A stretch of 64,000 nt of DNA from positions 18,293,353-18,357,352 of the forward strand of contig OX422185.1 of assembly GCA_949130485.1 (NCBI GenBank), read 5' to 3'. Numbering within the stretch: position 1 is the first letter of the stretch; every line of letters starts with the position of its first letter. The DNA is from Agelas oroides (Eukaryota; Porifera; Demospongiae; Agelasida; Agelasidae). A program made the translations under genes and the position numbers. A model generated the notes under the pieces. It saw nothing but the letters and a program-made list of their open reading frames with translations. It ran no database searches and was not told where the DNA came from. Below, piece by piece: positions 51,376 through 63,165 of this stretch.

Positions 51376-52324
51376 GCTACTTTTAGATTAGCCTCGTAAT
51401 TACCTCTTTAAAGTGTCTATATAGTCACACTCAGTTGACAAATTGTCTGTGCAGTGCAGTCAGAAGTAACAACATGTTGACAGTCACTTCACATGTTGTG
51501 ACATATTCAGGGTTCCATACAGAGGAGAGGGGGCGCTGGGATTTCCCTCCCCAAGCAGAGTTTCCCCTCTCCCCCCTCGAAATTTGAAAATTATGATGTC
51601 ATAATTGCCTCAACAGTTACAATAGGAAGCATAATTATAGCTGAATCTGACGTTTCTTGTCCTTAAATATGTCCAGAATTTCATTAAAATCTAATTGGTG
51701 CACCGACGCACGCATGCACCCTTTGCATGCATCTACATCCCCCCACGAAGAACCTGATACTTGTTACATTAATTACATTTCCATTGATATCACTTCCTGT
51801 TTACATTGTTGGATTGATTGCTGGTCACCTAGAATGCACTTCAATTGTTTGTTGTGTTCCAAGAAACACACACACAGTTACAATTTTCACAGAAGAAGAG
51901 GCCAAAAGCTGCACTCCATAATTAGTCTCGTTCCCAGACCTTCGGTATTGGGGGTCTTGCTGAGGGTCTGGTTCCGAGACTACTCGAACTGAATTGTCAT
52001 GAATAAAATTTGTACCTGTCCTGGGCCAGATTGTCTTAGCCTAGTCTTTTAAGGCCTGGCTTGCGACACTAGACAGTTACCCAACCCGTATAAATTTCCT
52101 CACCTTTCGTTTAATCCCAGGCATCGCATTCCACTGAGCTTGTCGTATATTGACGCTGATTCCACGTGGCTGTTTAATATCTACGGAGTTATACGGAAGA
52201 TTGCGTCAACGTTTAGTATACGGGTCCTTAGTATACGGAGTTTTACAAGCCACGTGCACAAATGTTGTTAATTATTTACTCTACAGGAAGTTGTTTACAC
52301 TAATCAGCAGTGAAACTATGCTGC
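51376..52324. other. region upstream of the CD20/MS4A-like gene
   Basis: Contains a short MITE (tagtctcgttcccagacctt at 51923, mirrored near 51965-51985) and the word tttaattaaaatct near 51680. Just before the first coding exon, ttatttactctacag| (ending 52286) resembles an acceptor, so a 5'UTR intron is possible. A small upstream ORF (52318-52374) overlaps the start in another frame. No promoter motif is clear. Confidence 0.4.
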
Positions 52325-52555
52325 ATGTGCAAAAGTGGACCATCCTTCTTCGAGCAAGTTTTGCAAAGCGTTGAATATCTCGACGGGAGGAAAATGTGTC
52401 TGAAACTGGGCAACAAGCGGCACTGCCTGACGCTACTAAGCATCCTGGGGGGTCTCCAGGTGCTAATTTCACTGCCGATTATTGCGCTTTCTTTCGTGGT
52501 GTTCTTCCGGACGACCCTGGGCGCTGCTCTATCGCCTTTCTGGTGCGGATTTGTG
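52325..52555 (+). CDS. CD20/MS4A-like four-transmembrane protein, exon 1
   Basis: 77 codons from ATG 52325; an in-frame TAA at 52301 sets the upstream limit, and GTG 52310 is not a credible start. A 34-residue polar, Cys-containing N-terminus is followed by TM1 (CLTLLSILGGLQVLISLPI, to about residue 61) and the loop ending LSPFWCGFV. The small-residue/Gln pattern GGLQ in TM1 and the PFWxG before TM2 are hallmarks of the MS4A/CD20-like family (PF04103, family knowledge). The exon ends with donor GTG|gtgagt in phase 0. It joins in frame to the exon at 62065. The intron would be 9.5 kb and filled with SINEs and MITEs. Confidence 0.72.
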
Positions 52556-53930
52556 GTGAGTGCGTTCGAACTTTAGTGTTCATCATTTATCAGCTTACAT
52601 AAATTATTTAACCAACCATACACAGATAGGAAAGTTAACGATGCGCTAATCAATTGCTTACGCTTTTGATGTGTAAAATATTCACTGAGCTTTGCTGATA
52701 TTCATAACTTCACTGGACATTGAATACCAGAATTTCATCTTAATTACAATAAGTACTCATGTAAGCTATTAAAGACAGTTTAGTTACTTTTTTTGTACTT
52801 CAGCGGTGCTATTTTAGGCAACTTTACGAGTGTTGTTATCACAACACCAGAACCTGAATAAGGTTATTGCTTGTAGCCTATTTTAGTAGGGTTTATAACC
52901 TGTGACTTCTAGTTTGTGGGACATATATTAAATTTGGGGATAGCATTCTGAGACCAACTCATATACTTAGGCCACAATTCGTTGATTTTTAGTTTCTCAT
53001 CAGGTGCTTCCCCTGCACACAATGCAGGCGGGTATTACCATTATGTATTTAGCAATAGCCAGAAGTTATTTCTCACGAAAGAACCCAACAAACATGATGC
53101 CTGGAGGATCAGCGCTCGTCATACGCCATTGTAGAAGGGTTCTTTTGGATGTTGTGCAGTAGAGAGACACGTTTGTTAGTGTTACGTTCATCGCTACGCT
53201 TATCCGGTTCGTTACTGTCGTTAGTATATGAAATTAAAAATAACAGTGATAAATTCTATCGCAGAAAATCCATGCGGGCGGCTGATGAGAAACTAATAAT
53301 CAACTAATTGGGGCCTTCTATAAACCTGTATTCTCACTTAGTAGTCATCACCTTGGTAACAAGGTTTTTTCCTATGATTAGGGAACATTCACGTAACCAT
53401 CATGATCTAAAGTTGAAGCTAAATACGTGCTCCATACCCTGAAGTGACCCTGTAGCTTCGTTGTAATATTTTCAGAATTGTGGTGGCGATGACATCAAAC
53501 ACAATTCCTCGTTATCGAGACACACACAGAGGTTCAAGAAGCTCGTTACTCAGTTGACGAGGACAAGAACGATGGCTACCATTTTAATTACAGGCATTCG
53601 ATGACGTACTTCTATACCTTTCCTCATGCATTCCACCACCATTACATGGCACCATAAGAATGATAAACATCTCCACTATTGATGAACCATTCATTGTACC
53701 TTCCAAGATGGATGATATGATGGATGACTAAATATGATGCACTTTCATTGGCTTCTCAGTGTGCTCCTACCTAAAGGTTCTCTGCTATATACCAACTTGG
53801 AGTTGGAAGACTTTTGCAATGTTTCAACTGGAGCATTTGGTTGAAAAGTCAGCGAAAGTTTCCAATTTTAAGTTTGTGTCAGATAACCTTTTTTCTGTAT
53901 CTGCGTATTTGTAAAAAAAAGGTTATGTGA
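52556..53930. other. intron 1 of the MS4A-like gene, unique part
   Basis: No additional exon recognised. The sequence is unremarkable apart from repeated atcaccatggtaac words near 53345 and 54130. Confidence 0.4.
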
Positions 53931-54100
53931 CAACTCCAGTATAGAGCATCTGACCAGCATTCAAAAGACCCAGGTTCAAATCCTGGCTAGATCACAAGTT
54001 ATTCAGTCATACAGTGAATATAATCTGGAACCAAGATCCCTGTCACCTCTCAAAGCTGGCAGTCAACTTTCATCTGACACTGCATTATATGCTTGTTCAA
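53931..54100 (+). repeat. tRNA-derived SINE family 1, copy 1
   Basis: A degenerate tRNA head (agagcatctgaccagcattc, then gacccaggttcaaatcctgg as box B) followed by a body (acagtgaatataatctggaa and ctcaaagctggcagtcaact). The head lacks part of the D arm. The body matches copy 2 at 54640-54743 (minus strand). Confidence 0.75.
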
Positions 54101-54639
54101 ATTTTGCTATCCTCACTTAGTGACTATCACCATGGTAACCTTGGTAACAGTTTTTCTTCTCCCAGTACTGAAGCACAATACTGAAGCGCCTCACAGTCAA
54201 GGAACACATTACTCAGTTAATTAGGACAGGGACAGAGACAAAAGCTACCAAGTAAATACCTTATTAGGAGCATTTGATGACATCACTACCATCAATTACA
54301 TGGTACTAAGACAAACCTGTTACCGTGGTGATGGCTATCATGAGACCGAAAAACATCATCACTATTGATAAACTATTACTCACAGTATCTTCCATTATGG
54401 ATGACAAACTATGATGCTCTATGATGTTGCATTGACTACAATTTGGACACAGACTCTACTGTATTCAGTGTGTCTGAAGTGACGTGTTTCATCATTGTTG
54501 CTTTTCTTTGAGAGCTGAATTGCTTGGTTCAAAGCCAACTCCTGTGTCGTACTTCTCGCCCTTTCCATTTGTTTGTTTTATTTAGGTTGTTCATTGTGTC
54601 TCAAGTGGCAGGTTTAATCCCTTGGTGGTAGCCAACCAT

Positions 54640-54815
54640 CCCTTAGATGAAATACCAATGAGTTGACTGCCAGCTTTGAGAGTTGCCATGGTGACCACAA
54701 TCTTGCTTCCAAATTATATTCACTGAATGACTGAATGACTTGAGATCCAGCCAGGATTCGAACCTGGGTCTTCTGAATTCTAGTCAGATGCTCTTACCAA
54801 CTGAGCCACTGGAGC
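54640..54815 (-). repeat. tRNA-derived SINE family 1, copy 2, with near-complete cloverleaf
   Basis: The 72-base head (54744-54815, minus) folds as a tRNA: acceptor stem 6 of 7 pairs, D arm GCTC/GAGC, anticodon stem TCTGA/TCAGA with loop CTAGAAT (apparent anticodon AGA), and T arm CCAGG TTCGAAT CCTGG. Box A (tggctcagttggtaa) and box B (ggttcgaatcc) are both present. The shared 3' body and multiple copies identify a SINE rather than a tRNA gene; an AGA anticodon would be serine, but the long variable arm of tRNA-Ser is missing. Confidence 0.8.
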
Positions 54816-56343
54816 TCTGGCATTGGAGCAGAAGATAGATGGTGTATATGTATCCATGTTCAATTTTCAAGGCCTTTACTCTGCATACTGGCTCACTGGT
54901 ATATAAGAACATCTGAATTCAGAATTTCAGCTTCAGTGGTTGTGGTTTGGCCCTGAAGCTTGCATGGGATTGGTTCCAGGTGTCATGGTGACAGTAAACC
55001 TTGTTGTAATATCCTAGCCACGACTCTGTGGGAAAGTCCCCAAGCCCCTTCCTGACTACCAGGTGCTCCTTTCTAGTGGTTTGCCTAAGTAGGTGACAAC
55101 AGCTTGTTGTCATTACCGCAAACTTTGTTGTAAGTAAATCGCCACATGGCTATGTAGGAAGTCCTTAAATGAGTACCAGGTGCCTTTCAGTGGTTAGTGC
55201 AGTGGGTGACTATTAGCCTCGTTCCCAGGCCTCCCTTTCAATGGAGATAGACATGGTTCGTTGGTTATTCAGAGAGTAGCCCTGTTGCTTGTGGCACTGG
55301 AACCAACAGAAAGCAAGGGGCTAGAAACATGTAATGCTATTTTTGAGAGGTGTGGCATCACTTATAAAGGGAGAGAGTTGTGGTATACGTTTTGTGCTAA
55401 TAAAATGCACTAAGTCCAGTCCCTTACCTGTCTTACTTCCAAAGGGCAAATTTAGAACGCACGATCAAGAGGCAGCTTCGGTTATCTTATTGGCATTGAT
55501 AGTAAGGACTAGCCTCGTTCCCAGAACACTCTCAGCTTTTATCTCATGGCCGTGGAGAAAATCTGGAAGTGGCCTGGGAAACAAGGCTATGTAATTGAAG
55601 TTGAAACCATCTCTATACCAACATTAATGACCCATCTGGGTGGCCCACATATGCACTCTGTCTGAAAGTCCCTAATATGGCACCCTGTTTACAATAAGTC
55701 TCAGTTGTCACGGTGACAAATGGGGATGTCTCAGTGTTGGTTATTATCTATGTGAAGACAAACACACATAATAAGAACGATCTCCCCGCACTCAGAATGA
55801 ATTCCCCAGCCCTACCTCAGGCATCCGGAAGTGTCAGTGGCTAGATCGAGTTAGTCAAGATTTGTTTCGTAAACAGTGCAGGCTGGTACTAACCCATGTG
55901 CCCACATGTATGACTCAGTGAGGAAGTCGCTACATGGAGTCAGTCAAAAGTGATTTTTAAACAAGACGTATCTGTGGGGAAGTCCCTAATGAGAAACTAT
56001 AAGCATGTTATATCTTTGTTTGTTCACTGCCTCATTCCCAGGCAGCATGGGGACTGGGAATGTGACTGTTGATTATTTCACACCAATTTTATATATACTA
56101 GGAAGATGCTTGAGCATCGTGGGGCAAGCCTGATTGAGCAGTAGGCCACTGGTTTCATGTCTTGTCATGGCACACAGACCATGGTGCATGCAGCCTTGGC
56201 AACAGGGTTTGCCAGCCCGGGCCAACTTACAGGGTTTTTCCAGGAGTGAGGGGGGGGGGGGGGGGTGTAGATGCGTGCAACAGGTGCATACACACATCAG
56301 TGCACCTGCTACGGTTTTGTAGATTTTAATGAAATCCTGGACA
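54816..56343. other. intron 1, with MITE ends and microrepeats
   Basis: Two short MITEs of the tagcctcgttccc family (about 55213-55320 and 55510-55588), a copy of the ggggcaagcctgattgagca repeat at 56122, and a poly-G run at 56248-56265. No exon recognised. Confidence 0.45.
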
Positions 56344-56890
56344 TACCGTATATCGGGTTTTAATTGTGTAGTAAAATAATTGCATTTCTTCAAATCTAGA
56401 CGTGAATGCAAAATTGCGTTTGACCAGGTATACAAAAAAATTGTGACAACGACCACCAGGCTAGCGCTCGGATTGTTCATATTGTACAACTTGTTTCCAT
56501 GGCTGACAGCAGGACTAAGAGGCTGTGCGTACTACTGACAGCATCTAACAGTCACTGTATTGCTCGTACGTGGCTTATCCAGCCATTGTTGATGTCTCGA
56601 GGAAATGAACACCGCCCTCGAATAGTAGCCATACAAAAAAGACCAGCGAAAAAAGTAGTAGCCGCGGCGATAGCTGAGTGAAAAAGCGGTAGAGTCATAA
56701 TCACACTCAGTAGAACACTAGAAACATAGCTACAGGCTTTCTTCTAGGATGGCAGCTGTAACTGTTGACGTGTGAAGTTGTGCACGTGGCGAATTAATTT
56801 AAATGAATGCATGTTTAATTTTTGCGTTTCCTAGTATTTCTTGCAATTCACAATTAATAGAAACACGCAATTAAAACCCGATATACGGTA
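56344..56890. mobile_element. TA-flanked inverted-repeat element (ccgtatatcgggttttaatt)
   Basis: ccgtatatcgggttttaatt and aattaaaacccgatatacgg are perfect inverted ends flanked by TA. The interior has a 60-codon ORF (56499-56681, starting MADSRTKRLCVLLTASNSHC) with no recognised family. The ends share the first seven bases with the ccgtatagcggg family. Confidence 0.8.
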
Positions 56891-57841
56891 TTTAAGGACA
56901 GGAATTAAGCTATAATTAAGCTGTACTTTGTTATTGTGTTGTATACCCTACTGTAGCTGTTGAGGCAATTATGAAATCAAATTTCTGGGAGGGAAATTTT
57001 CCAGTGCGCCCCTCCCTCTGTATGAAACCCTGACTTATATATATACTACAAAGCTACAAGTGCATGAAACCATTAGTAGCCATTGTTTCATGTGTTTATT
57101 AACTGCTAGCCTCCTAGCTAGATTCTCCATGTGCGTCAGTGGCTTAATTGGCAAAAGAAACCTGTTACCATTGTGATGGCTATATGCCAATGCTCATGCA
57201 GGAAGTCCCTTATATGGTAAATATGTAGTACCTGGTCTACCAGGTGGGTGTCCAGTGGTTTAGTTGCCATGGATACAGGTTCAGCAGCTGTAGTTGAGGG
57301 ATAGTTTTCGATTGTCACAGTTTCAACCCTAACCCACGATGGCAAACACACTGCCACATCAAACACATAGTAATTGTAAGTACATGATGAGGTAGTCAGA
57401 AAGATATGAAGTGGCTCAGTATTCTGGCGCTGTGGTTATCAAACGGTGGACTGTACCCATGTAAAATGTGGCAGTCCCAGGTAGAAATCCAACATTATTA
57501 CCACATTCAAAGCGCTCTAGTGCATTAAGGGTAGGGCTGCCATGACATGGCTAAATTATATATCATATGTCATTTAATTTCATGTCAAAATATCATGGTA
57601 TATGTCATGACATGCGGTTAATTTCTGAAAGTGCAATCCATCACTGCATGGAAAAAGTCTCATTAACTTAGTATGCTAGTGTTTGGTAAGTTACGAGTAA
57701 ATGTGACCTTTCACAAGTAGGAATATAGGTTTGTTGGCTCAAATTTCCTACATTTTGTGTCAGCTTCTTGTGTGTTCAGGTAAATGACCACACTAGGGTT
57801 TTGTAGATTTTAATGAAATTCTGGAAAACATTTTAAGACAA
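56891..57841. other. intron 1, no gene
   Basis: 57465-57545 is a fragment of the hairpin element complete at 63841-64000 (cattcaaagcgct and ttaagggtagggct). Nothing else recognised. Confidence 0.4.
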
Positions 57842-58031
57842 GATATAACCTGTTACCCAGGCAACATCTAAGAATGTTGCCCATATCTCTCTTGTACAGT
57901 GATGTTGCCTAGGTAACAGGTTATATAATAGTTATATCCCTCCCTGGGGTGTGGTCTTGCACATTGGTGTCGGGCTACGCCCGACACCAATGTGTAAAAC
58001 GACCACCCCCCAGGGAGGGATATAACTATTA
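57842..58031. repeat. paired hairpins A and B, copy 3
   Basis: Hairpin A at 57842-57926 and hairpin B at 57927-58031, with the perfect tip ggtgtcgggctacgcccgac. The order is as in copy 1. This copy stands alone, showing that A-B moves, or is retained, as one unit. Confidence 0.85.
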
Positions 58032-58525
58032 CATACATTAGGTTATGCTCCCTATTGTAGCTATTGAGGCAATTATGACATCTAAATTTTGGGGGGGAAC
58101 CCCAGTGCACCCCCCCCTCCCCCCCATCTGTATGAAATCCTAAGCATCTGGTTTGCATCATATTGGAGTTGAAGCACGTGAATGATATCACAGCGATTCT
58201 TTGGAGGAGGAGCAGAATATCCTTGTTCCAGACTCTTACACGCCCCCAATACTCAAAGCTGCTGAAGTGAGAGTTGGGGAACGAGGAAAGGATTGCACAC
58301 ATAAAAAGGCATTTCTGTCATGAATTGATTCACACGCAATCACATGGTGTTCCTAATACTAGATAGGCTGAAATTAATCCAGGAGGAGCTGTGAAGTTGG
58401 AAAGTACTTTGGTAGTCATTGTACAGAGTTGCTTGCTTCAATGGGTACGTATAAGCACTCCAGCCTGAGAGTTGAACTGTGTCTATGGATAGTACTAGCT
58501 ATACTCTAGCTGCTCCAATAACAAA
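58032..58525. other. intron 1, no gene
   Basis: Poly-G and poly-C runs near 58080-58125; nothing else recognised. Confidence 0.4.
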
Positions 58526-58600
58526 GTTCCAGTGGTTCAGTTGGAAGGAGCGTCTGACCAGAATTCAAAAGACCCAGGTTAGAACCCTGACTGGATCGGT
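58526..58600 (+). repeat. tRNA-derived SINE family 1, copy 3
   Basis: A 72-base tRNA-like head: gttccagtggttcagttgg (box A region), anticodon loop ccagaat, box B variant ggttagaaccc, and 3' acceptor ctggatc. The body is only weakly conserved after 58600. Confidence 0.7.
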
Positions 58601-60250
58601 CAATTGGTAGGTAGTTTTGATGGCCACAGCAGTAGTAAACATATGACCACATCAAAAACAACATCGTACTACCAGCCAGATGTATATGGAGTGGCTAATT
58701 ACACATGCAATTGGAGTAACTGCTGTGTGGCATAGCATGCCCAAGGAGTAAAGTGATTGGTCGTGTCCATCTGTTGTTTTTGTCTGTCTGATTATAGCGG
58801 GCGATCTAGAACTCACCTGCCGGTGTCCACTGAGCGAGTTTCGTTCCAAACAAGCAAGAGGGCCATTGTATAAATCGATTTCACATTTCACTATGGGCCT
58901 CTATGGCAACCCGAATGATCACATCATCACGTAGCACTAACTGCTACCTCACGCACATCACTAATAACTTCCAACCTCCTCTGGCTGATACTCTACCATT
59001 TTAGTTCGCTGAATATGACTTGTAAAGCCATCAAATATTTTGTTGACAGACTGACTGACAGACAAACTAACCAACCATTTATCTACCTTTTCATACATGC
59101 TAACAGGGGATAATTACCCAAGCAGTCAGCCAGGTACCCATAGGTCGGCAGGTTCATACATACAATTTACAAATTACAACATAAAAATTTGAACCATGTT
59201 GCTAAGAGATGGCATGCAATTAGGCACCTTTGAACTTCAATTAGTGCAAAAATTCTCAAGTGTTGACATTTTCCAGTACCAACAACGACATGGGTGGATG
59301 CATGCACTAGCCACAACTTAAGGGTCAAATTACCTCAGTAATCAGATTAAACTGTTATTAAAAGTGCTTCTTTCCATATAAATTGCATTATGAATAGATG
59401 GTGTCTTGTATATGTGTACATAACTGGAAGGTGTGTCAATGTGCTAATTAGTCCCTGGCCTCTCCTAATTACTTACACCCCAATATGTGAATTAAACGGT
59501 TCATTATGATATACCAAACCTATGTGTATGTGTACTTAACGAGAAGGTGTGTCAATGTGCTAATTGGTATTTACACAACCATTAGGCCTCTCCTAACATA
59601 GAAACAGGCTTGGTAACATATAATACCCACAAGAAGGAAATGAAAGGATTCACAATACAATAAGAAGTCAATTATCCAAACATACTGGGGCCAAGGGGTG
59701 TTTGAATAACTGAAATGTCCAGGACAATACCAAACAGAATACTTTCTGTTTAATACACAGCAAATATCTATGAATATTATTATTTTGGACGGTTCAGAGA
59801 AGGGAAGATTCAGATAAGGGAGGTCCTACTAGACTAAGATTGATGCTTCATCGTTGCTGGGTGAGTGGCCGAAGCAGCAGCACACTGCAAGTTTCATGGC
59901 TTGTCACACGTGTTGGTTTCATGGTCCTCTCCCAAAACAGAGAAAAGGTTCTGATGAGCTACTAGTTTCATTCCGAGGCCAGGCATGGGGTTGGAGTGAA
60001 GCTAGTAAGCTACATGATACTGGGTAACAGTGTACACTATACACACCAACATCCGGAAGGAGAAGGATTGGGGGAGGAGGGAAAAGGAGGGGGGAAGGAG
60101 GGAGGAGGGCAGGAAGGTGGGGAGGAAGGGGGAGGTCAAGGAATACTAAATGGTCTCTGGTAGTGTCTGTCCAAGTTCTGGAAGCTAAAGTAAAGAAAAA
60201 TGCTAATTCTCATGATGTATCTATACGTTTTCTCATGGTAGGGTATTAAG
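58601..60250. other. intron 1, mostly unstructured
   Basis: A local duplication of about 115 bp near 59415-59600 (ggtgtgtcaatgtgctaatt twice), a MITE pair near 59965-60005, and a GA-rich tract at 60055-60140. 58865-58985 resembles 1-120. No exon recognised. Confidence 0.45.
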
Positions 60251-60371
60251 TAATAGTTATAGCACAGGTGCCAGGGATTTATGGCAGTAAACAGACCGAG
60301 TCCGAGGGCGTAGCCCGAGGACGAGGTTTGTTTACTGCCATAAATCCCTGGCCACCTGTGCTATAATTATT
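60251..60371. repeat. hairpin MITE (taatagttatagcacaggtg)
   Basis: The arms gcaccaggtgccaggg-like sequence and ccctggccacctgtgc, with gatttatggcagtaaac facing gtttactgccataaatc. Its tip gggcgtagccc resembles the tip of hairpin B. A flanking tatatcccacct (60374) and ggtgggatata (60626) form an outer inverted pair. Confidence 0.85.
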
Positions 60372-62064
60372 ATATATCCCACCTGATTGGCCCTTTGTTG
60401 TTATTATTGTAAACACATCTGTACATGTGCAAGTGTTTACAGTAACAATATTATTTACTGTCACAGAAAAATGATGTAAAATCTGTACTATAGTCTGACA
60501 ATGTAGTAGACTGTAAACTAAAAATACATGGAGAGGGAATTATGAGCCATAATTTCCCTTGTAGCCTTGAGGGGACAAATTATGACAGTTAAAGTCCACT
60601 CTGGCCTATGCATGAAGTATAGTAGGTGGGATATATTATTCATTTTTTCTCAATATCTCATTACCGATGTCTGAGGTATTACATCATGCCAGCTAATTCC
60701 ACCAACTGTTTGCAATCTCCTTGCACTTGTATTTCTGACAAATTACTTTGCAGCGATCACTTCCTTGCCCAGTGTCATTTGAGAGTGAATTCTTTTCATA
60801 GCTTCATAACTAACAGGCAGCCTTGTTCCCAGGCTCTCCTGCGCAAACACTCATAGAGAGCCTGGTTTCTTTCTCACATAAGATGATACAATTGAAGGGC
60901 CGAGAACTAAAGTGGACTAATGCAAAATCAAAATACTAGAAATTTCATGAATTGCACAAAAAAAAACGAAAAAAAAATGCTTGCATACCCTGTTAACCTT
61001 AAAAAAATAAAATTTTTACATTTTCCACAGCTCCTGAAACACATTTTAAGAGTATTTGCAAGTTAGGGGAGTAAATTCAGTATTTGTGGGTTAGTCCACT
61101 TTACCTCTCAGCCCTTCAACTGACAAATAGGCAGAACAAAATGGTCACACTTCACACATTGTTCAACCAACTACACACTCAGTGCTGTATGATGGTTGTC
61201 TTGCGATAGCAAGATTTTATTATTAAGTGTAGTAAGTCGCCTTCACTCTTGTTGTTGTTCTGAGTCCCCCCCCACTGACAATGAAAACCTTTCTCCCCTT
61301 GTCACTCACGTGAGAAATGACACCAGGCTCTCCTCACCTTCGCGATTGCAATATTCACGTTCCAGAGTGAGGGAGCCTGGGAACAAGGCTAAACCATAGG
61401 TCTTCCCACTGTTCAGTTTGTATGTTTTCTGTCACATATTTCAAAGCAATGTGTCACAAATGTACTATATAGTGCATATGCACTTTGTACATACAGCAGA
61501 TATTCTTGCATTCATACAAAGCACGTATGAGCCTGCCCTTAAGGTTACGGTGGGGGGGGGAGTGAATAACATTAGTATGTCACAAACTTGCCTGTATAAC
61601 GTTATCTACCAACAAGCTATCACATTTGTACAACAACCAGTCGCTACAGAGGGCATTCGGCTATAGTTCGGCATAACACTAACTTTGCTACAATACACAG
61701 TCAAGTGACAGTAGGCAGCTGCTCACTAGTACAAACCTGCTACGTCAGTTTACTACGATGGTAGGTGCTATTTATGGCTTAAACAGAGGCAGAGCAACTC
61801 ACTGCAGGGCCACACAAAGTGTTTTTGCTCATTGATATGGCACTTTAAATGCTGCGATATGATCAAAGATGAGCTATTATTTGGTTTCTAGCTGCAATAT
61901 TTTCAAAAATCACATGGAGAAGGACTGTGAGGTTTTATTGAGAAAGGTCTCCCCTCCTGTAGACAGTGATCATGGGAATGAGGGTAGCTAGCTTGAACAG
62001 ATAATTTTCAAAAAAATTTGTCTTATTTTCATTCAATTGATCTGTCTGTCTGTCTTTTTCACAG
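60372..62064. other. intron 1, 3' part
   Basis: MITE ends near 60820-60865 and 61322-61392 (the latter mirrored). No exon recognised between them. The polypyrimidine run ctgtctgtctgtctttttcacag leads to the acceptor of exon 2. Confidence 0.45.
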
Positions 62065-62121
62065 CTATTGGTGACTGGGTTTATTGCAATTTTCATCAGA
62101 CCGACCAGATTTGCTTGGCTG
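62065..62121 (+). CDS. CD20/MS4A-like protein, exon 2 (19 codons)
   Basis: A tiny phase-0 exon, tttttcacag| to CTG|gtaagt, both borders strong. It encodes LLVTGFIAIFIRPTRFAWL: with GFV from exon 1 it completes TM2 and the short basic loop before TM3, exactly as expected between PFWxG and TM3 in CD20-like proteins. Too short for an ORF scan; recognised through frame, splice sites and family order. Confidence 0.7.
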
Positions 62122-62194
62122 GTAAGTTCAATTATTGTACCTGTTTAACAGTTGATAATTACTTGAACAAGTTTGCATAAGACAACTTGGGGAA

Positions 62195-62386
62195 GAGCGT
62201 GTAACTCCGTAAAATTTGAAACCGGACAGAATTTACCACCAGTACTAAAAATAGTAACACATACTGGGCCCGGGGATGCTGCGTAGACATAAGCCGTTGT
62301 TGCTAAGCATGTTACCAGGTGTTCTATTTTTAGTACAGTTATAATTTTGCCCGGACTACAGACCGCTATTGGAGTTACACGCTCCT
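62195..62386. repeat. MITE (gagcgtgtaactcc ends) in intron 2
   Basis: gagcgtgtaactccgt faces ggagttacacgctc; the inner pairs cggacagaatttac... and tactaaaaatag also mirror each other imperfectly. Confidence 0.75.
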
Positions 62387-62988
62387 CATCTACCCACCTG
62401 TTCTTATGCACTCCTGCTTGAATTTGAACTCATTGGCTGGCCAATCAGAATTGGCCCCTATTGAAGACCCCTAGCCTTGTTCCAACTCATTCCAAGGCCT
62501 TCCCTCACCGCTAGTTTTTGATTGCTTGTGGCGAAAAAATAAGCAACTGAAGGTGGGGAAGGCTTGAAATTTCGTTTGCAGGAGCTGCTTATGGTAAAAC
62601 ATCCAACAAGCACTGTTACAGCATACTTCAAAGAAGCCAGTTGTTTACAGCTTGTGAAGGAGATTGTTTACAGTAAACAGAGCCCTTGTACACATGGCAG
62701 GGTATACTGTTTACTGTTGTAAGGAGGATAATTGTATACCTTTGAACTTGCAAATAGAACATCCGCATTGCGCAACACATGGATTCCATACGGCTTCCCA
62801 TCCACCCAGCTTTTCAGCCATGTAGAATGTTTGTCCTGAACTTGACTGTCATACATGAATTGGTGGTCAATATTATAATTATCCATCTTGCATTCACCTA
62901 ATGTCTTTGCATGATTAATGAGCCAAGGTTTGTAATTGTGAACATATTGTACTAAAAACAGGGGAGGGTTGCTAGGAATGGGGCTACA

Positions 62989-62992
<4 letters not shown>

Positions 62993-63033
<41 letters not shown>
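62993..63033. repeat. CA microsatellite directly at the exon 3 acceptor
   Basis: About 20 CA units run straight into the acceptor dinucleotide (cacacacag|ATC), so the usual polypyrimidine tract is replaced by the repeat. Confidence 0.9.
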
Positions 63034-63034
<1 letters not shown>

Positions 63035-63035
<1 letters not shown>

Positions 63036-63155
63036 TCTTCATCCATGTCGTGCTAAATGCATTCTCAATCTGTACCTGCTTCCTGGCAGCTGGTATCACT
63101 GGACTCTACGGAACAGCTGTGCACATCGAACAATTTGGCCAATTTGACCAATTTG
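63035..63155 (+). CDS. CD20/MS4A-like protein, exon 3 (TM3)
   Basis: 40 codons plus one base: IFIHVVLNAFSICTCFLAAG ... GLYG (TM3), then a Phe/Gln-rich loop TAVHIEQFGQFDQF, ending TTTG|gtaat (phase 1). It continues exon 2 in frame. The fourth membrane segment and C-terminus must lie beyond the window. In-window total: 136 codons. Confidence 0.68.
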
Positions 63156-63165
63156 GTAATTTCCT

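Noticed and set aside
54744-54815. Functional tRNA gene
   Set aside because: Acceptor mismatch, serine-type anticodon without a long variable arm, a shared SINE body and two more degenerate copies point to a SINE head.
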